The notes beneath the pieces are model-generated. The model was given only the letters and a program-made list of their open reading frames with translations, ran no database searches and was not told the origin of the DNA. From the NCBI RefSeq assembly GCF_000422085.1, contig NC_021741.1:2108001-2172000 (forward strand): a stretch of DNA of 64,000 nt, in the 5' to 3' direction. The DNA is from Serratia liquefaciens ATCC 27592. Lineage in GTDB: Bacteria; Pseudomonadota; Gammaproteobacteria; Enterobacterales; Enterobacteriaceae. Numbering within the stretch: position 1 is the first letter of the stretch; each line of letters begins with the position of its first letter. A program made the position numbers and the translations under genes. Below are positions 1-8,643 of this stretch, piece by piece.

Positions 1-543
1 CGCCGGACCGAGCTTCCAGCAGGCGAGCAATAACGGGAAATTCCACGGCACGATGGCGCCGACCACGCCAATGGGTTCGCGTTCGATTAACGCCAGCGCA
101 TCGCTGCCGGTAGGGGCGATTTCGCCATAAACCTTATCGATCGCTTCGGCATACCAACGCAGGCAACGAATAGCACCGGGCACATCATCACGCAGGCTGT
201 GACGAATCGGTTTGCCGGTGTCCAGCGTTTCCAGCAGCGCCAGCTCTTCGTGGTGTTGTTCCATCAATGTCGCCAGCTTGAGCAGCGTCGCCTTGCGTTG
301 CGACGGGGCCGCGCGCGACCAGTCGCCACGCTCAAACACCTCGCGGGCGGCGCTGACCGCCAGGTCAATATCTACGCTGCTTCCTCGGGCCACCTGAGTC
401 AGCTCTCGCTGACCGGCAGGATCCTCCACGGCAAAGGTTTCGCCTTCGGCCGCCTGCTGATAGCGGCCATTGATAAACAGTCGGTTCTCAATATTCAGGG
501 CTTGCGCCCGGTGTTGCCAATACTGCAGGTGGTGGAAGTCCAT
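1..543 (-). CDS. puuC: gamma-glutamyl-gamma-aminobutyraldehyde dehydrogenase, N-terminal part (cut by window edge)
   Basis: Reads leftwards from an ATG at 543 and stays open to base 1, giving the first 181 residues of an aldehyde dehydrogenase. The opening (MDFHHLQYWQ, LNIENRLFINGRY) and the VPWNFP motif near the end of the visible part are typical of the PuuC/ALDH family. PuuC oxidises gamma-glutamyl-gamma-aminobutyraldehyde to gamma-glutamyl-GABA with NAD(P)+ in the cytoplasmic putrescine pathway. The gene starts 15 bases after puuR and is probably co-transcribed with puuD and puuR. The catalytic cysteine lies outside the window, so activity cannot be judged. Confidence 0.9.
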   Translation of the reverse strand, partial: MDFHHLQYWQHRAQALNIENRLFINGRYQQAAEGETFAVEDPAGQRELTQVARGSSVDIDLAVSAAREVFERGDWSRAAPSQRKATLLKLATLMEQHHEELALLETLDTGKPIRHSLRDDVPGAIRCLRWYAEAIDKVYGEIAPTGSDALALIEREPIGVVGAIVPWNFPLLLACWKLGPA

Positions 544-558
544 ACCTTGCTCCGTTGA

Positions 559-1116
559 TCAGAATGTCGTCGGCGTATGGGCGCTGATAATCCGGCAAAT
601 CCGCGCCGACGTGTTGCTGAAACTGTGGGGAATGCCGGTGTTGATGGCGTAGCTCTGGCCGGCCAGCAGGGGATAAGCCTGCCCGTTGACCTGCAGTACG
701 ACTTCGCCTTCCAGCAGGGTGCCGATCTCTTCCCCCTGATGCTTGATGCGTTCACCGGTGGTGGTACCCGGCTCATAGGTTTCGATCATCATCGCCAGGG
801 TGCGATTAGGATCGCCGTTGTGGATCAGTTTCATAGAAACCCCCTGGCTGCCAATCTCGATCAGATCCTGGTAGTCGATAACAATCCGTGGCTCGGCCGG
901 CTTCTCCGGTTCGGCGAAAAATGCCGACAGGGACAGCCCGTACACCGTCAGCAGCTTTTGTAAGGTGCTGATGGCCGGACTGACCTTGTCCTGTTCGATG
1001 GTGCTGATGGCGCTGTGAGTTAACCCAGACAGTTCGGCCGCGCGGCGCTGCGATAATCCCAATTGCTGGCGGATTTGCGACAGACGTTTGCCCGGTGCCA
1101 AGCTGACATCGCTCAT
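559..1116 (-). CDS. puuR: putrescine utilisation repressor PuuR (HTH-cupin)
   Basis: 185 residues. An XRE/Cro-type helix-turn-helix occupies about residues 10-65 (QLGLSQRRAAELSGLTHSAI) and a cupin domain about 105-180 (the stretch around GEEIGTLLEGEV). This two-domain layout and length match PuuR, which represses the puu genes and is released by putrescine. Its start overlaps the puuD stop by four bases (ATGA), so translation is probably coupled. Three PuuR-like sites lie in the puuD-puuA intergenic region. The family and the neighbours agree, so the assignment is firm. Confidence 0.95.
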   Translation of the reverse strand: MSDVSLAPGKRLSQIRQQLGLSQRRAAELSGLTHSAISTIEQDKVSPAISTLQKLLTVYGLSLSAFFAEPEKPAEPRIVIDYQDLIEIGSQGVSMKLIHNGDPNRTLAMMIETYEPGTTTGERIKHQGEEIGTLLEGEVVLQVNGQAYPLLAGQSYAINTGIPHSFSNTSARICRIISAHTPTTF

Positions 1117-1874
1117 GGGCGTTTTTCCTTTTGATAGTTCCGGCAGGCGCTAATGAAACCTTCAAACAGCAGGCGTGACAGGGCATATTCCTCGCTGTTC
1201 CATTCCGGGTGCCATTGCACGCCCAGCGCAAAGGGCTGATCGCGCAGGCTGATGGCTTCTACCAACCCGTCGGCGGCGTGAGCTTCGATACGTACGCTGG
1301 ATCCCAGCGTCTTCGCGCCCTGGCCATGCAGTGAGTTCACCCAGAATCTGTTGCAATCCGGTATCAGTTGCGAGAGTAAGCCCCCTTCCTGAACGATGAC
1401 TTCGTGGGCAGGGGCATATTGCTGTTCGAGCGGCAGGTCGTGATCTTCACGGTGTTCCAGCAGTTCGGGCAGTTCATACAGCCGGCGGTGCAGGGTACCC
1501 TGGGTGGCGACCACCATTTCCTGCATGCCACGGCAAATGGCGAAAAGGGGAATGCGCCTGTCGAGCGAGTGGCGGATCAGCGCCAGGCTCAATTCGTCTC
1601 GCCCGGGGTCGGCGTCAGGCTCATCGCCGTTTTCACCATAAAGGTGCGGCTGCACATTACTGGGGCTGCCTGGCAACAGAATGCCATCGAGTTGTGGCAG
1701 TAACTCTTCGAGCAGTTTCGGTTCTGCCAGCGCGTGTGGCAGGGCTATCGGCAACCCGCCCGCAGCGATAACGGCATTTAGGTACTTTTCTTGCAAGGTC
1801 TGAGTGAGGTGCCCGTTTAACCTATACCTGCACATCACTACGCCGACCACTGGTCTGTTAAATATATTGCCCAT
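1113..1874 (-). CDS. puuD: gamma-glutamyl-gamma-aminobutyrate hydrolase
   Basis: 253 residues, one shorter than the E. coli enzyme as I recall it. It is a class I glutamine-amidotransferase-like (C26) hydrolase: nucleophile Cys114 sits in FAICRGMQEM, and the catalytic His is in GVQWHPEWN near residue 220. It releases GABA and glutamate from gamma-glutamyl-GABA in the cytoplasm. It is the first gene of a leftward puuD-puuR-puuC unit and is divergent from puuA across 239 bases that carry PuuR-like sites. Confidence 0.94.
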   Translation of the reverse strand: MGNIFNRPVVGVVMCRYRLNGHLTQTLQEKYLNAVIAAGGLPIALPHALAEPKLLEELLPQLDGILLPGSPSNVQPHLYGENGDEPDADPGRDELSLALIRHSLDRRIPLFAICRGMQEMVVATQGTLHRRLYELPELLEHREDHDLPLEQQYAPAHEVIVQEGGLLSQLIPDCNRFWVNSLHGQGAKTLGSSVRIEAHAADGLVEAISLRDQPFALGVQWHPEWNSEEYALSRLLFEGFISACRNYQKEKRP

Positions 1875-1894
1875 GCTGTCCCCTTGGTATGTTC

Positions 1895-1909
1895 GAAATT
1901 ATGAACGAT
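1895..1909. promoter_or_regulatory. candidate PuuR site 1
   Basis: GAAATTATGAACGAT resembles the published E. coli PuuR consensus (AAAATATAATGAACA, from memory). It lies about 20 bases upstream of the puuD start, where a repressor would block the leftward promoter. Confidence 0.5.
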
Positions 1910-1930
1910 AAGCTTCTCCACTGCCGTTTC

Positions 1931-1946
1931 CGTTCAATATTTTATA
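1931..1946. promoter_or_regulatory. candidate PuuR site 2
   Basis: CGTTCAATATTTTATA reads TATAAAATATTGAACG on the other strand, again close to the PuuR consensus. It is one of three such sites in the divergent puuD/puuA spacer. Confidence 0.45.
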
Positions 1947-2025
1947 AATCTAGCAGTGAGATGGGCAATATTCAAACTAAAAGTAACACTTGCAAAACAA
2001 TTTTGTTGCATCTATGTTTCATTGG

Positions 2026-2043
2026 TGGACATTATATTGAGCA
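2026..2043. promoter_or_regulatory. candidate PuuR site 3
   Basis: TGGACATTATATTGAGCA contains, on the minus strand, TCAATATAATGTCCA, which matches most positions of the PuuR consensus. It lies about 70 bases before the puuA start and would control the rightward promoter. Confidence 0.5.
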
Positions 2044-2113
2044 AGATGGTCAAAAAACATCGACGGCAATAAGTGTGAGAACCACAGACAAAAACATACA
2101 TGGCGGGTGAATC

Positions 2114-3532
2114 ATGCAGACCAACATAGTAGAAGTGGAAAACTTTGTTCAGCACCACGAAGAAAAGCGAAGTAGCGCGTTCCAACGTGAAGTGAAGAAG
2201 TATCTGGAACGTTATCCATTAACTCAGCACGTTGACGTTCTGTTGACCGACCTTAACGGCAGCTTCCGCGGCAAACGGATACCGGTTGGCGGGCTGAGCA
2301 AACTGGAGAAGGGCTGTTACTTCCCGGCGTCGGTGTTTGCGATGGATATTCTTGGCAACGTGGTTGAAGAGGCCGGATTGGGGCAAGAGCTCGGTGAGCC
2401 GGACCACATCTGTGTACCGGTGTTGGGCACGCTGACGCCGTCGGCGGCGGATCCACAATATATCGGCCAGGTACTGCTCACCATGCTGGATGAAGATGGT
2501 ACTCCCTTTGACGTTGAACCGCGCAATGTGCTGAACCGAGTGTGGCAGCGTTTGCGTCAGCGCGGGCTATCCCCCGTAGTAGCGGTAGAGTTGGAGTTCT
2601 ATCTCATCGATCGTCAGCGTGATTCGGAAGGGTATCTGCAGCCGCCGTGTGCGCCGGGTACGCAGGAGCGTAACACCCAAAGCCAGGTCTATTCGGTAGA
2701 CAACCTTAACAACTTTGCCGACGTGTTAAGTGAGATAGACGAACTGGCACGCCTGCAGGGACTGCCGGCAGACGGTGCGGTGGCCGAAGCCTCGCCCGGT
2801 CAGTTTGAAGTCAATCTGCACCATACCGACAACGTGCTGCAGGCCTGCGACCATGCGCTGGCGTTGAAACGCCTGATCCGCATGGTGGCAGAAAAACACA
2901 ACATGCAGGCCACCTTCATGGCCAAGCCGTATGAAGAGCACGCCGGCAGTGGCATGCACGTGCATATCAGCATGCTGGACCGCCAGGGCAACAATGTCCT
3001 CGCCGATGATGACGGCGAAGACTCTGCATTGTTGAAACAGGCTCTGGCGGGAATGATCGCCCTGATGCCTTCTTCTATTGCGCTGTTGGCGCCGAACGTT
3101 AACGCCTACCGCCGCTTCCAGCCGGGCATGTACGTGCCGACTCAGGCATCCTGGGGCCATAACAACCGCACAGTGGCACTGCGTATCCCTTGCGGCGATC
3201 GCGATAGCCACCGGGTGGAGTACCGCGTGGCCGGTGCCGATGCCAACCCTTATCTGGTGATGGCGACCATCCTGGCGGGCATCGTCTACGGGCTGGAAAC
3301 ACCGCTGCCGCTGCAAGAGCCGGTAACCGGCAACGGGCTGGAGCAGGACGGACTGCCATTCCCTATCCGCCAGAGCGATGCACTGTATGAATTCGAGCAT
3401 CAGCCGGTGTTGAATGCGCTGCTGGGTGAAAGGTTCAGCCATGTTTATCTGGCCTGTAAAACGGATGAGCTGGTGCAGTTTGAGCGCCTGATCACCGATA
3501 CCGAAATCGAGTGGATGCTGAAAAACGCCTGA
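2114..3532 (+). CDS. puuA: glutamate-putrescine ligase (gamma-glutamylputrescine synthetase)
   Basis: 472 residues, the usual length for PuuA. It is a glutamine-synthetase-family protein. The N-terminal domain carries DVLLTDLNGSFRGKRIP (about residues 40-56). The catalytic domain carries VAVELEFYL, the metal and ATP motif AGSGMHVHIS, and the Arg-rich RIPCGDRDSHRVEYR stretch. It ligates glutamate to putrescine using ATP and is the entry step of the Puu pathway. The start is the ATG after GCGGGTGAATC. It is divergent from puuD and followed by puuP. Confidence 0.95.
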   Translation: MQTNIVEVENFVQHHEEKRSSAFQREVKKYLERYPLTQHVDVLLTDLNGSFRGKRIPVGGLSKLEKGCYFPASVFAMDILGNVVEEAGLGQELGEPDHICVPVLGTLTPSAADPQYIGQVLLTMLDEDGTPFDVEPRNVLNRVWQRLRQRGLSPVVAVELEFYLIDRQRDSEGYLQPPCAPGTQERNTQSQVYSVDNLNNFADVLSEIDELARLQGLPADGAVAEASPGQFEVNLHHTDNVLQACDHALALKRLIRMVAEKHNMQATFMAKPYEEHAGSGMHVHISMLDRQGNNVLADDDGEDSALLKQALAGMIALMPSSIALLAPNVNAYRRFQPGMYVPTQASWGHNNRTVALRIPCGDRDSHRVEYRVAGADANPYLVMATILAGIVYGLETPLPLQEPVTGNGLEQDGLPFPIRQSDALYEFEHQPVLNALLGERFSHVYLACKTDELVQFERLITDTEIEWMLKNA

Positions 3533-3849
3533 ACCCGCTCATCCTCGATGATACCGCGCGCGTCTGGCGCATTCCGCCGGCTATCCTGTGGCCTGCGAAG
3601 CTGCGCGCAGCGGTAAAGCATTTCTTCTACTTGGCGTACAGGACGCCGGCGAGGAAAGAACCATGACAGCCATAACTGTTCCATCAACCTGCGCGGGCGT
3701 TTGCCTGTGCCGCAGTAAATATGGGCCTTCCGCTGGCCGCGTTTTTTTGTCTTTGCATCGTCCCTTCCGCCGCCTGAGCAGCAGTTTCCCCGCGGCCTCT
3801 CTGAATGACGTTAAACGGTTACCAGCAGAGGACAAAGGGGGGAAACGCC
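3533..3849 (+). other. puuA-puuP spacer, possible leader
   Basis: 317 bases between two genes of one pathway. I see no convincing gene. A reading frame with a good ribosome site (GAGGAAAGAACC before the ATG at 3663) runs 65 codons and overlaps the puuP start region. GGCC-N7-GGCC followed by GCG and seven T lies near 3724-3747 and resembles a weak attenuator. Either could tune puuP expression, but the evidence is thin. Confidence 0.3.
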
Positions 3850-5220
3850 ATGGCGATTAATGCGATCGAGGTTAATGAGGCGGCCAAGCCGCAACTGCGT
3901 AAAAGCCTGAAGCTGTGGCAAGTGGTGATGATGGGGTTGGCTTACCTGACGCCCATGACGGTGTTTGACACCTTCGGCATTGTCTCCGGCCTGACCGACG
4001 GCCACGTCCCGGCCGCTTATCTGTTGGCGCTGGCCGGCGTGTTGTTTACCGCCATCAGCTACGGCAAGTTGGTTCGCAAGTTTCCGACCGCCGGTTCCGC
4101 CTATACCTATGCGCAAAAGGCCATTAACCCGCACGTCGGTTTTTTGGTGGGGTGGTCCTCGCTGCTCGACTACCTGTTCCTGCCGATGATCAACACCCTG
4201 TTGGCAAAGATTTATCTGACCGCGCTGTTCCCCGAGGTGCCGCCGTGGGTGTGGGTGGTAGGCTTTGTGATCATCATTACCGCCATCAACCTGAAAAGCG
4301 TCAATTTGGTGGCTAACTTTAACACCCTGTTTGTTTTGGCCCAGATAGCGATCATCGTGGTGTTTATCTTCCTGGTCGTGCGCGGCTTGCATAACGGTGA
4401 AGGACTGGGGACGGTGTGGAGTCTGCAACCCTTCATCAATGAGAATGCGCATTTGCTGCCGATTATCACCGGCGCCACTATTTTGTGCTTTTCGTTTCTC
4501 GGCTTCGACGCGGTCACCACCCTGTGTGAGGAAACGCCCGACGCCGCCAAGGTGATCCCGAAGGCCATCTTCCTGACTGCGCTGTACGGTGGGGTGATCT
4601 TCATCAGCGTTTCCTTCTTTATTCAGCTGTTCTTCCCATCTATTCAGCGCTTCCATCAACCGGACGCGGCGCTGCCGGAAATCGCGCTGTACGTGGGCGG
4701 CAAGCTGTTCCAGTCAATTTTCCTCTGTATTACCTTTATCAATACCCTGGCATCGGGGCTGGCCTCGCACGCCAGCGTTTCGCGACTGCTGTATGTGATG
4801 GGGCGGGATAACGTGTTTCCGGAAAAGTATTTCGGCTATATCCACCCGAAATGGCGCACCCCCTCATTGAACGTGTTGCTGGTTGGGCTGGTGGCGCTGT
4901 CGGCGCTATCTTTCGATCTGGTCACCGCGACCGCGCTGATCAACTTCGGTGCGCTGGTGGCCTTCACCTTCGTTAACCTGTCGGTGATCAGCCATTTCTA
5001 CATTCGCGAGGGGCGCAACAAAAGCTGGAAGGACCGATTTAACTACCTGTTCCTGCCGTTGGTGGGGGCGTTAACGGTTGGCGTGCTGTGGCTGAACCTG
5101 GAAAAAAGCTCGCTGACCATGGGGCTGATCTGGGCCGGGCTGGGTTTTGCCTACCTGGTATACCTCACCCGGCGTTTCCGTCAGCCGCCGCCGCAGTTTG
5201 AACGGCAGCCGCAGCAATAA
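3850..5220 (+). CDS. puuP: putrescine importer, APC family
   Basis: 456 residues from the ATG at 3850, chosen because AAAGGGGGG lies just upstream; an in-frame ATG at 3805 has no such site. It is an amino acid-polyamine-organocation permease with about twelve hydrophobic segments. The first helix region ([20 protein letters not shown]) and [15 protein letters not shown] in the middle are PuuP-like. The role is proton-coupled putrescine uptake across the inner membrane. In E. coli puuP is divergent from puuA; here it lies downstream of puuA on the same strand, which is a rearranged order. Confidence 0.9.
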   Translation: MAINAIEVNEAAKPQLRKSLKLWQVVMMGLAYLTPMTVFDTFGIVSGLTDGHVPAAYLLALAGVLFTAISYGKLVRKFPTAGSAYTYAQKAINPHVGFLVGWSSLLDYLFLPMINTLLAKIYLTALFPEVPPWVWVVGFVIIITAINLKSVNLVANFNTLFVLAQIAIIVVFIFLVVRGLHNGEGLGTVWSLQPFINENAHLLPIITGATILCFSFLGFDAVTTLCEETPDAAKVIPKAIFLTALYGGVIFISVSFFIQLFFPSIQRFHQPDAALPEIALYVGGKLFQSIFLCITFINTLASGLASHASVSRLLYVMGRDNVFPEKYFGYIHPKWRTPSLNVLLVGLVALSALSFDLVTATALINFGALVAFTFVNLSVISHFYIREGRNKSWKDRFNYLFLPLVGALTVGVLWLNLEKSSLTMGLIWAGLGFAYLVYLTRRFRQPPPQFERQPQQ

Positions 5221-5307
5221 GGCCAAGGCGGTTGATGAACCCATCCAGGGGTAAATCGGTGGGGGGCGGCCATCTTCGCCCCGATTCAACTCATTGATTA
5301 TGCAATA

Positions 5308-5327
5308 GGGCGCAGCATGCAGCGCCC
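5308..5327. repeat. GGGCGC hairpin (dispersed family, copy 1)
   Basis: GGGCGC - AGCATGCA - GCGCCC forms a 6-bp stem downstream of puuP. No T-run follows, so it is not an obvious terminator. Similar GGGCGCAG hairpins occur at 17723, 20622 and 60972. Confidence 0.5.
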
Positions 5328-5352
5328 CCACCAGGAAACGATAGGCACTCCG

Positions 5353-5380
5353 AGGCGGGCTTTCCCGCCTTTCTTTTTTT
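5353..5380 (+). terminator. rho-independent terminator after puuP
   Basis: AGGCGGG - CTTT - CCCGCCT followed by TTCTTTTTTT: a 7-bp GC stem and U tract between puuP and yddG. Confidence 0.88.
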
Positions 5381-5436
5381 ATCACCGGGCAGTAGAGTGA
5401 AAATCCTGATAAAAAATAACTGATTGGAACGCTTTC

Positions 5437-6330
5437 ATGTCTTCTCTGCCCGCCCAATATAAAGCCACCTTGCTCGGTCTGTTGGCGATCCTGCTGTGGA
5501 GCAGCGTGGTTGGCCTGATACGCAGCGTCAGCGAAGGGCTGGGGCCGATTGGCGGGGCAGCAATGATCTACAGCGTCAGCGCGGTATTTTTGCTGTTGGC
5601 GCTGCGCATGCCGAATTTACGCCTGTTCCCACGCCCCTACCTGCTCCTCGGCAGCCTGCTGTTTGTCAGCTATGAAATCTGCCTGTCGTTGTCTTTGGGC
5701 TATGCCAATACCCGTCTGCAAGCGATTGAAGTGGGAATGATCAACTACCTGTGGCCCTGTTTCACCGTGCTGATGGCCCTGGTGTTTAATGGGCAAAAAG
5801 CCAAGTGGTGGCTGCTGCCGGGGCTGTTGCTGTCCTTGTTCGGTATTGGCTGGATCATGAGCGGCGAGGGCGGCTGGTCGCCGGCGCAAATGCTGGAAAA
5901 CGTGCGCAGCAATCCGCTGAGTTATTCGTTGGCTTTTGGCGGCGCGGTTATTTGGGCGCTGTATTGCAATCTGACCAAGAAAATTGCCCAGGGCCATAAC
6001 GGCGTGGTGTTGTTCATTACGCTGACCGCCGTGGCACTGTGGTTGAAATATGCATTCAGCAGCGAAAGCGGTATGCAATTCACGTTGCCGGTAACCCTGA
6101 CGTTGCTGTGCGCGGGCATGGCAATGGGAGCAGGCTATGCGGCGTGGAACGTGGGTATATTGCGCGGCAATATGACGCTGTTGGCGACGGCGTCTTACTT
6201 TACGCCGGTGCTGTCGGCGGTGTTTGCTGCGCTGGTGCTGAATACTGCACTGACCGCCAATTTTTGGCAGGGGGTGGTGATGGTCACGGCAGGTTCGTTG
6301 ATTTGTTGGCGGGCAACCCGAGGAAATTAA
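5437..6330 (+). CDS. yddG: aromatic amino acid exporter YddG (DMT superfamily)
   Basis: 297 residues with about ten hydrophobic segments, the EamA/DMT arrangement of two five-helix repeats. The N-terminus (KATLLGLLAILLWSSVVGLI) and LQAIEVGMINYLWPCFTVLMA are characteristic of YddG, an inner-membrane exporter of aromatic amino acids. It stands alone behind the puuP terminator; the next gene on the strand begins 73 bases later and may be co-transcribed. Assignment is by sequence recognition. Confidence 0.88.
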   Translation: MSSLPAQYKATLLGLLAILLWSSVVGLIRSVSEGLGPIGGAAMIYSVSAVFLLLALRMPNLRLFPRPYLLLGSLLFVSYEICLSLSLGYANTRLQAIEVGMINYLWPCFTVLMALVFNGQKAKWWLLPGLLLSLFGIGWIMSGEGGWSPAQMLENVRSNPLSYSLAFGGAVIWALYCNLTKKIAQGHNGVVLFITLTAVALWLKYAFSSESGMQFTLPVTLTLLCAGMAMGAGYAAWNVGILRGNMTLLATASYFTPVLSAVFAALVLNTALTANFWQGVVMVTAGSLICWRATRGN

Positions 6331-6403
6331 CGGAAATTATCTGCCTGTCGCCCAATGTTGAACTAGAATTTAACTAGCGATTCTGCCTGAAGGAACATAA
6401 AAA

Positions 6404-6676
6404 ATGAGAGACGATATTCAATTCATTCAGCAGCCAGTGATTGACGACGAACGTTTTATGCGCGGTGATACCGTGCGCCTGACCACCGCCAATTTACGTC
6501 ACGAATACCAGCTTGATGTCAGTATTTTACGCCGGGAAGGCAAACTGATTTTTGGCTCGGTCATCGCCGCTGCACCGAAAGTGGATATCCCGCCCAAAGA
6601 GTGGGAGATAGCTCCGGGGCAGGAGGTGGTTTTCCGCCAGGAAAATATTGCCAAAGCACTGCCTTCGGTGAGCTGA
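6404..6676 (+). CDS. small protein of unknown function
   Basis: 90 residues with a clear ribosome site (GAAGGAAC, eight bases before the ATG) and a strong terminator shortly after the stop, so it is very likely a real gene. I do not recognise the family. The sequence is mixed charged and hydrophobic without a signal peptide or membrane helix, and looks like a small beta-rich cytoplasmic protein (DTVRLTTANLRHEYQLDVSI, then IAPGQEVVFRQ). It follows yddG by 73 bases. Confidence 0.7.
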   Translation: MRDDIQFIQQPVIDDERFMRGDTVRLTTANLRHEYQLDVSILRREGKLIFGSVIAAAPKVDIPPKEWEIAPGQEVVFRQENIAKALPSVS

Positions 6677-6730
6677 GCTTCCCCCATGTGAGGTGTTTTC
6701 ACGTCCATTGACCGCAGTAGATTTCCAAGA

Positions 6731-6764
6731 AATGCCGGCGTCTTTTAGCGCCGGCATTTTCATT
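6731..6764 (+). terminator. rho-independent terminator after the 90-residue gene
   Basis: AATGCCGGCG - TCTTTTAG - CGCCGGCATT followed by TTC: a perfect 10-bp stem ending in T residues. Confidence 0.85.
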
Positions 6765-7071
6765 TCAGCGACAGAGACGGTTACTTTATTTATTGATTAC
6801 AATTGGCACAAAAAATGCTTTAAAAATCACCGTGCATGACAAAAATCACAGCGATCGTGAATTTGCATGAAACATAATTTGACAAATGTGAACGCAATCG
6901 ATTACCTATTCGCGAAATGCATAACTGGATCACAGATTCTTACACCCAGTGATTTCTATAATGCGCGCGTCGCCCGAGAGTTTGTAAGCAGAGGCAACGC
7001 CAGGTGTCGTCAGACTCATTGTCATCTTTTCTAACGGGCAGGAAATGGCCCTTTAAGCATGTGGTAATAAA
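6765..7071 (+). promoter_or_regulatory. tsx promoter region
   Basis: AT-rich 307 bases before tsx with no gene. A CRP-like site, CATGA-CAAAAA-TCACA, lies at 6835-6850, and a half site, TGTGA, at 6887-6891. TTGCAT-type octamers (for example near 6862) resemble CytR half sites. E. coli tsx is controlled by CRP, CytR and DeoR, so this arrangement is plausible, but only the CRP site is well matched. Confidence 0.5.
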
Positions 7072-7947
7072 ATGAAAAAAATAGCTCTCGCAGCAGGTGT
7101 ACTGCTCGCAGCGTCTTACAGTGCATCTTCAATGGCTGATAGCAAAGACAGCCAATACGTCTCGGATTGGTGGCACCAAAGCGTTAACGTGGTGGGCAGT
7201 TACCACACCCGTTTCGGACCTCAGTTGAACAACGATCTGTACCTGGAATATGAAGCCTTCGCCAAAAAAGATTGGTTCGACTTCTATGGCTACATCGACG
7301 TGCCTAAATTCTTCGGCGTGGGCAACACCCCTGACCGTGGTATCTGGGACAAAGGTTCTCCGATGTTTATGGAAATCGAGCCTCGCTTCTCCATCGACAA
7401 ACTGACCGGCACCGATCTGAGCTTTGGCCCGTTCAAAGAGTGGTACTTCGCCAACAACTACATCTATGACCTGGGCCACAACGCCGACGGCCGTCAGAAC
7501 ACCTGGTATATGGGTCTGGGTACCGACATCGACACCGGCTTGCCAATGAGCCTGTCGATGAACATCTATGCCAAATACCAGTGGGAAAACTACCAGGCTG
7601 CCAACGAAAACAGCTGGGACGGTTACCGCTTCAAAGTGAAATACTTTGTGCCGTTGACCCAGGTGTGGGGCGGCAATCTGAGCTACATCGGTTTCACCAA
7701 CTTTGACTTTGGTTCCGATCTGGGCAAAGACGACTTCACCGTGAACGGTCGTCAGGCGCGTACCAGCAACTCTATCGCTTCCAGCCATATTCTGGCGTTG
7801 AACTACGATCACTGGCACTACTCGTTCGTAGCCCGTTACTTCCATAACGGCGGCCAGTGGCAGGACGGCGTGGATATCGGCACTCCTCAGGGGCCAATCA
7901 AATCTACTGGCTGGGGTTACTACATCGTGGCCGGTTATAACTTCTGA
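7072..7947 (+). CDS. tsx: nucleoside-specific outer-membrane channel Tsx
   Basis: 291 residues. The signal peptide (residues 1-22, cut after SSMA) is followed by a mature protein starting [20 protein letters not shown], very close to Tsx. It is a 12-stranded barrel rich in aromatic girdle residues and ends in Phe (YYIVAGYNF), the usual outer-membrane C-terminal signature. It forms a nucleoside-specific pore and in related species also serves as a phage and colicin receptor. It is a single gene with its own promoter region and terminator. Confidence 0.95.
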   Translation: MKKIALAAGVLLAASYSASSMADSKDSQYVSDWWHQSVNVVGSYHTRFGPQLNNDLYLEYEAFAKKDWFDFYGYIDVPKFFGVGNTPDRGIWDKGSPMFMEIEPRFSIDKLTGTDLSFGPFKEWYFANNYIYDLGHNADGRQNTWYMGLGTDIDTGLPMSLSMNIYAKYQWENYQAANENSWDGYRFKVKYFVPLTQVWGGNLSYIGFTNFDFGSDLGKDDFTVNGRQARTSNSIASSHILALNYDHWHYSFVARYFHNGGQWQDGVDIGTPQGPIKSTGWGYYIVAGYNF

Positions 7948-7971
7948 TTTTCCGTGGTATCAGAAACAGAA

Positions 7972-7998
7972 AACCCCGCTTTGGCGGGGTTTTTTTTC
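7972..7998 (+). terminator. rho-independent terminator of tsx
   Basis: AACCCCGC - TTTG - GCGGGGTT followed by a run of T residues. The opposite gene at 8003 ends just beyond it, so it may serve both strands. Confidence 0.92.
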
Positions 7999-8002
7999 GT
8001 CA

Positions 8003-8182
8003 TCACTGCGCTTGTTCACCGGGCAGATGCCGCACCGGCATAAATAATCGTCCTTTGATTACGTGGCATTCATTATCGATCCAATTGATGATTTGTTCAC
8101 GGCTAACGCCTTCGGATTGCGCGTAGCGGTGAAGATCGCCATTAAAGTGCTGCGTGATGTATTCCATGAGGGTCATTTGCAT
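8003..8182 (-). CDS. small unknown protein with HTH-like segment
   Basis: 59 residues from the ATG at 8182, chosen because AGGAG lies eight bases upstream; longer in-frame starts lack a ribosome site. The middle (YAQSEGVSREQIINWIDNE) looks like a short helix-turn-helix, comparable to small Cro-like or YdaS-like proteins, but it is too short to assign. No partner gene is visible: it is convergent with tsx. Confidence 0.6.
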   Translation of the reverse strand: MQMTLMEYITQHFNGDLHRYAQSEGVSREQIINWIDNECHVIKGRLFMPVRHLPGEQAQ

Positions 8183-8643
8183 GTCTTTTGCTCCTGAACG
8201 CCCACCCGTTGCCAACTGGCCACCGTGGGAGGTAAAGGTTTCTCAGACGCCGAATTTAAAGTATTGGCAACCAAATCTCAACAAAAAGCACTGTCGTGGT
8301 GCATGCAATGTCGATTCAGCTGCAAAAAAGAATCCCGCACGGAGAGGCGGGAAGGGTTAAGTATTATCACTTTGGGTGATAAAAAGATGATTTGAGGTGC
8401 GACGAAAAAGAGCGGGCTAACTCTTTTTGTGACTTAGCCAAACTACTGCATGGCTTATTTCGCTGCAAGAAAAATCTTAGGCCGAAATTCGGTTTTTTCG
8501 AATAGTTTTGCGCTGGGATAATATTTTGTCATTTGGCCTGATGCCGATCTCTGTATGGCATCTAACTCTCAGAATTTTCCTCATACTTTGTGCGGAGAAT
8601 TGCGCCTATAGTGAAGGTAATAACCCATGCAGGAAGTAACAAA
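8183..8643. other. 461-base gene-free region with hairpins
   Basis: No credible protein gene. Three small hairpins lie in a row: TCCCGC-N8-GCGGGA at 8333-8352, TATCAC-N5-GTGATA followed by AAAAAG at 8365-8381, and CCGA-AAT-TCGG followed by six T at 8482-8498. The last looks like a weak terminator, so a small RNA ending near 8498 is possible. The promoter of the next gene must also lie here. Confidence 0.35.

Noticed and set aside
1889..2110. 73-codon frame in the puuD-puuA spacer
   Set aside because: It crosses three PuuR-like operators, has no ribosome site and low-complexity AT-rich content; it is a promoter region.
3588..3860. 90-codon frame between puuA and puuP as a real protein
   Set aside because: No recognisable family and it overlaps the puuP start; kept only as a possible leader.
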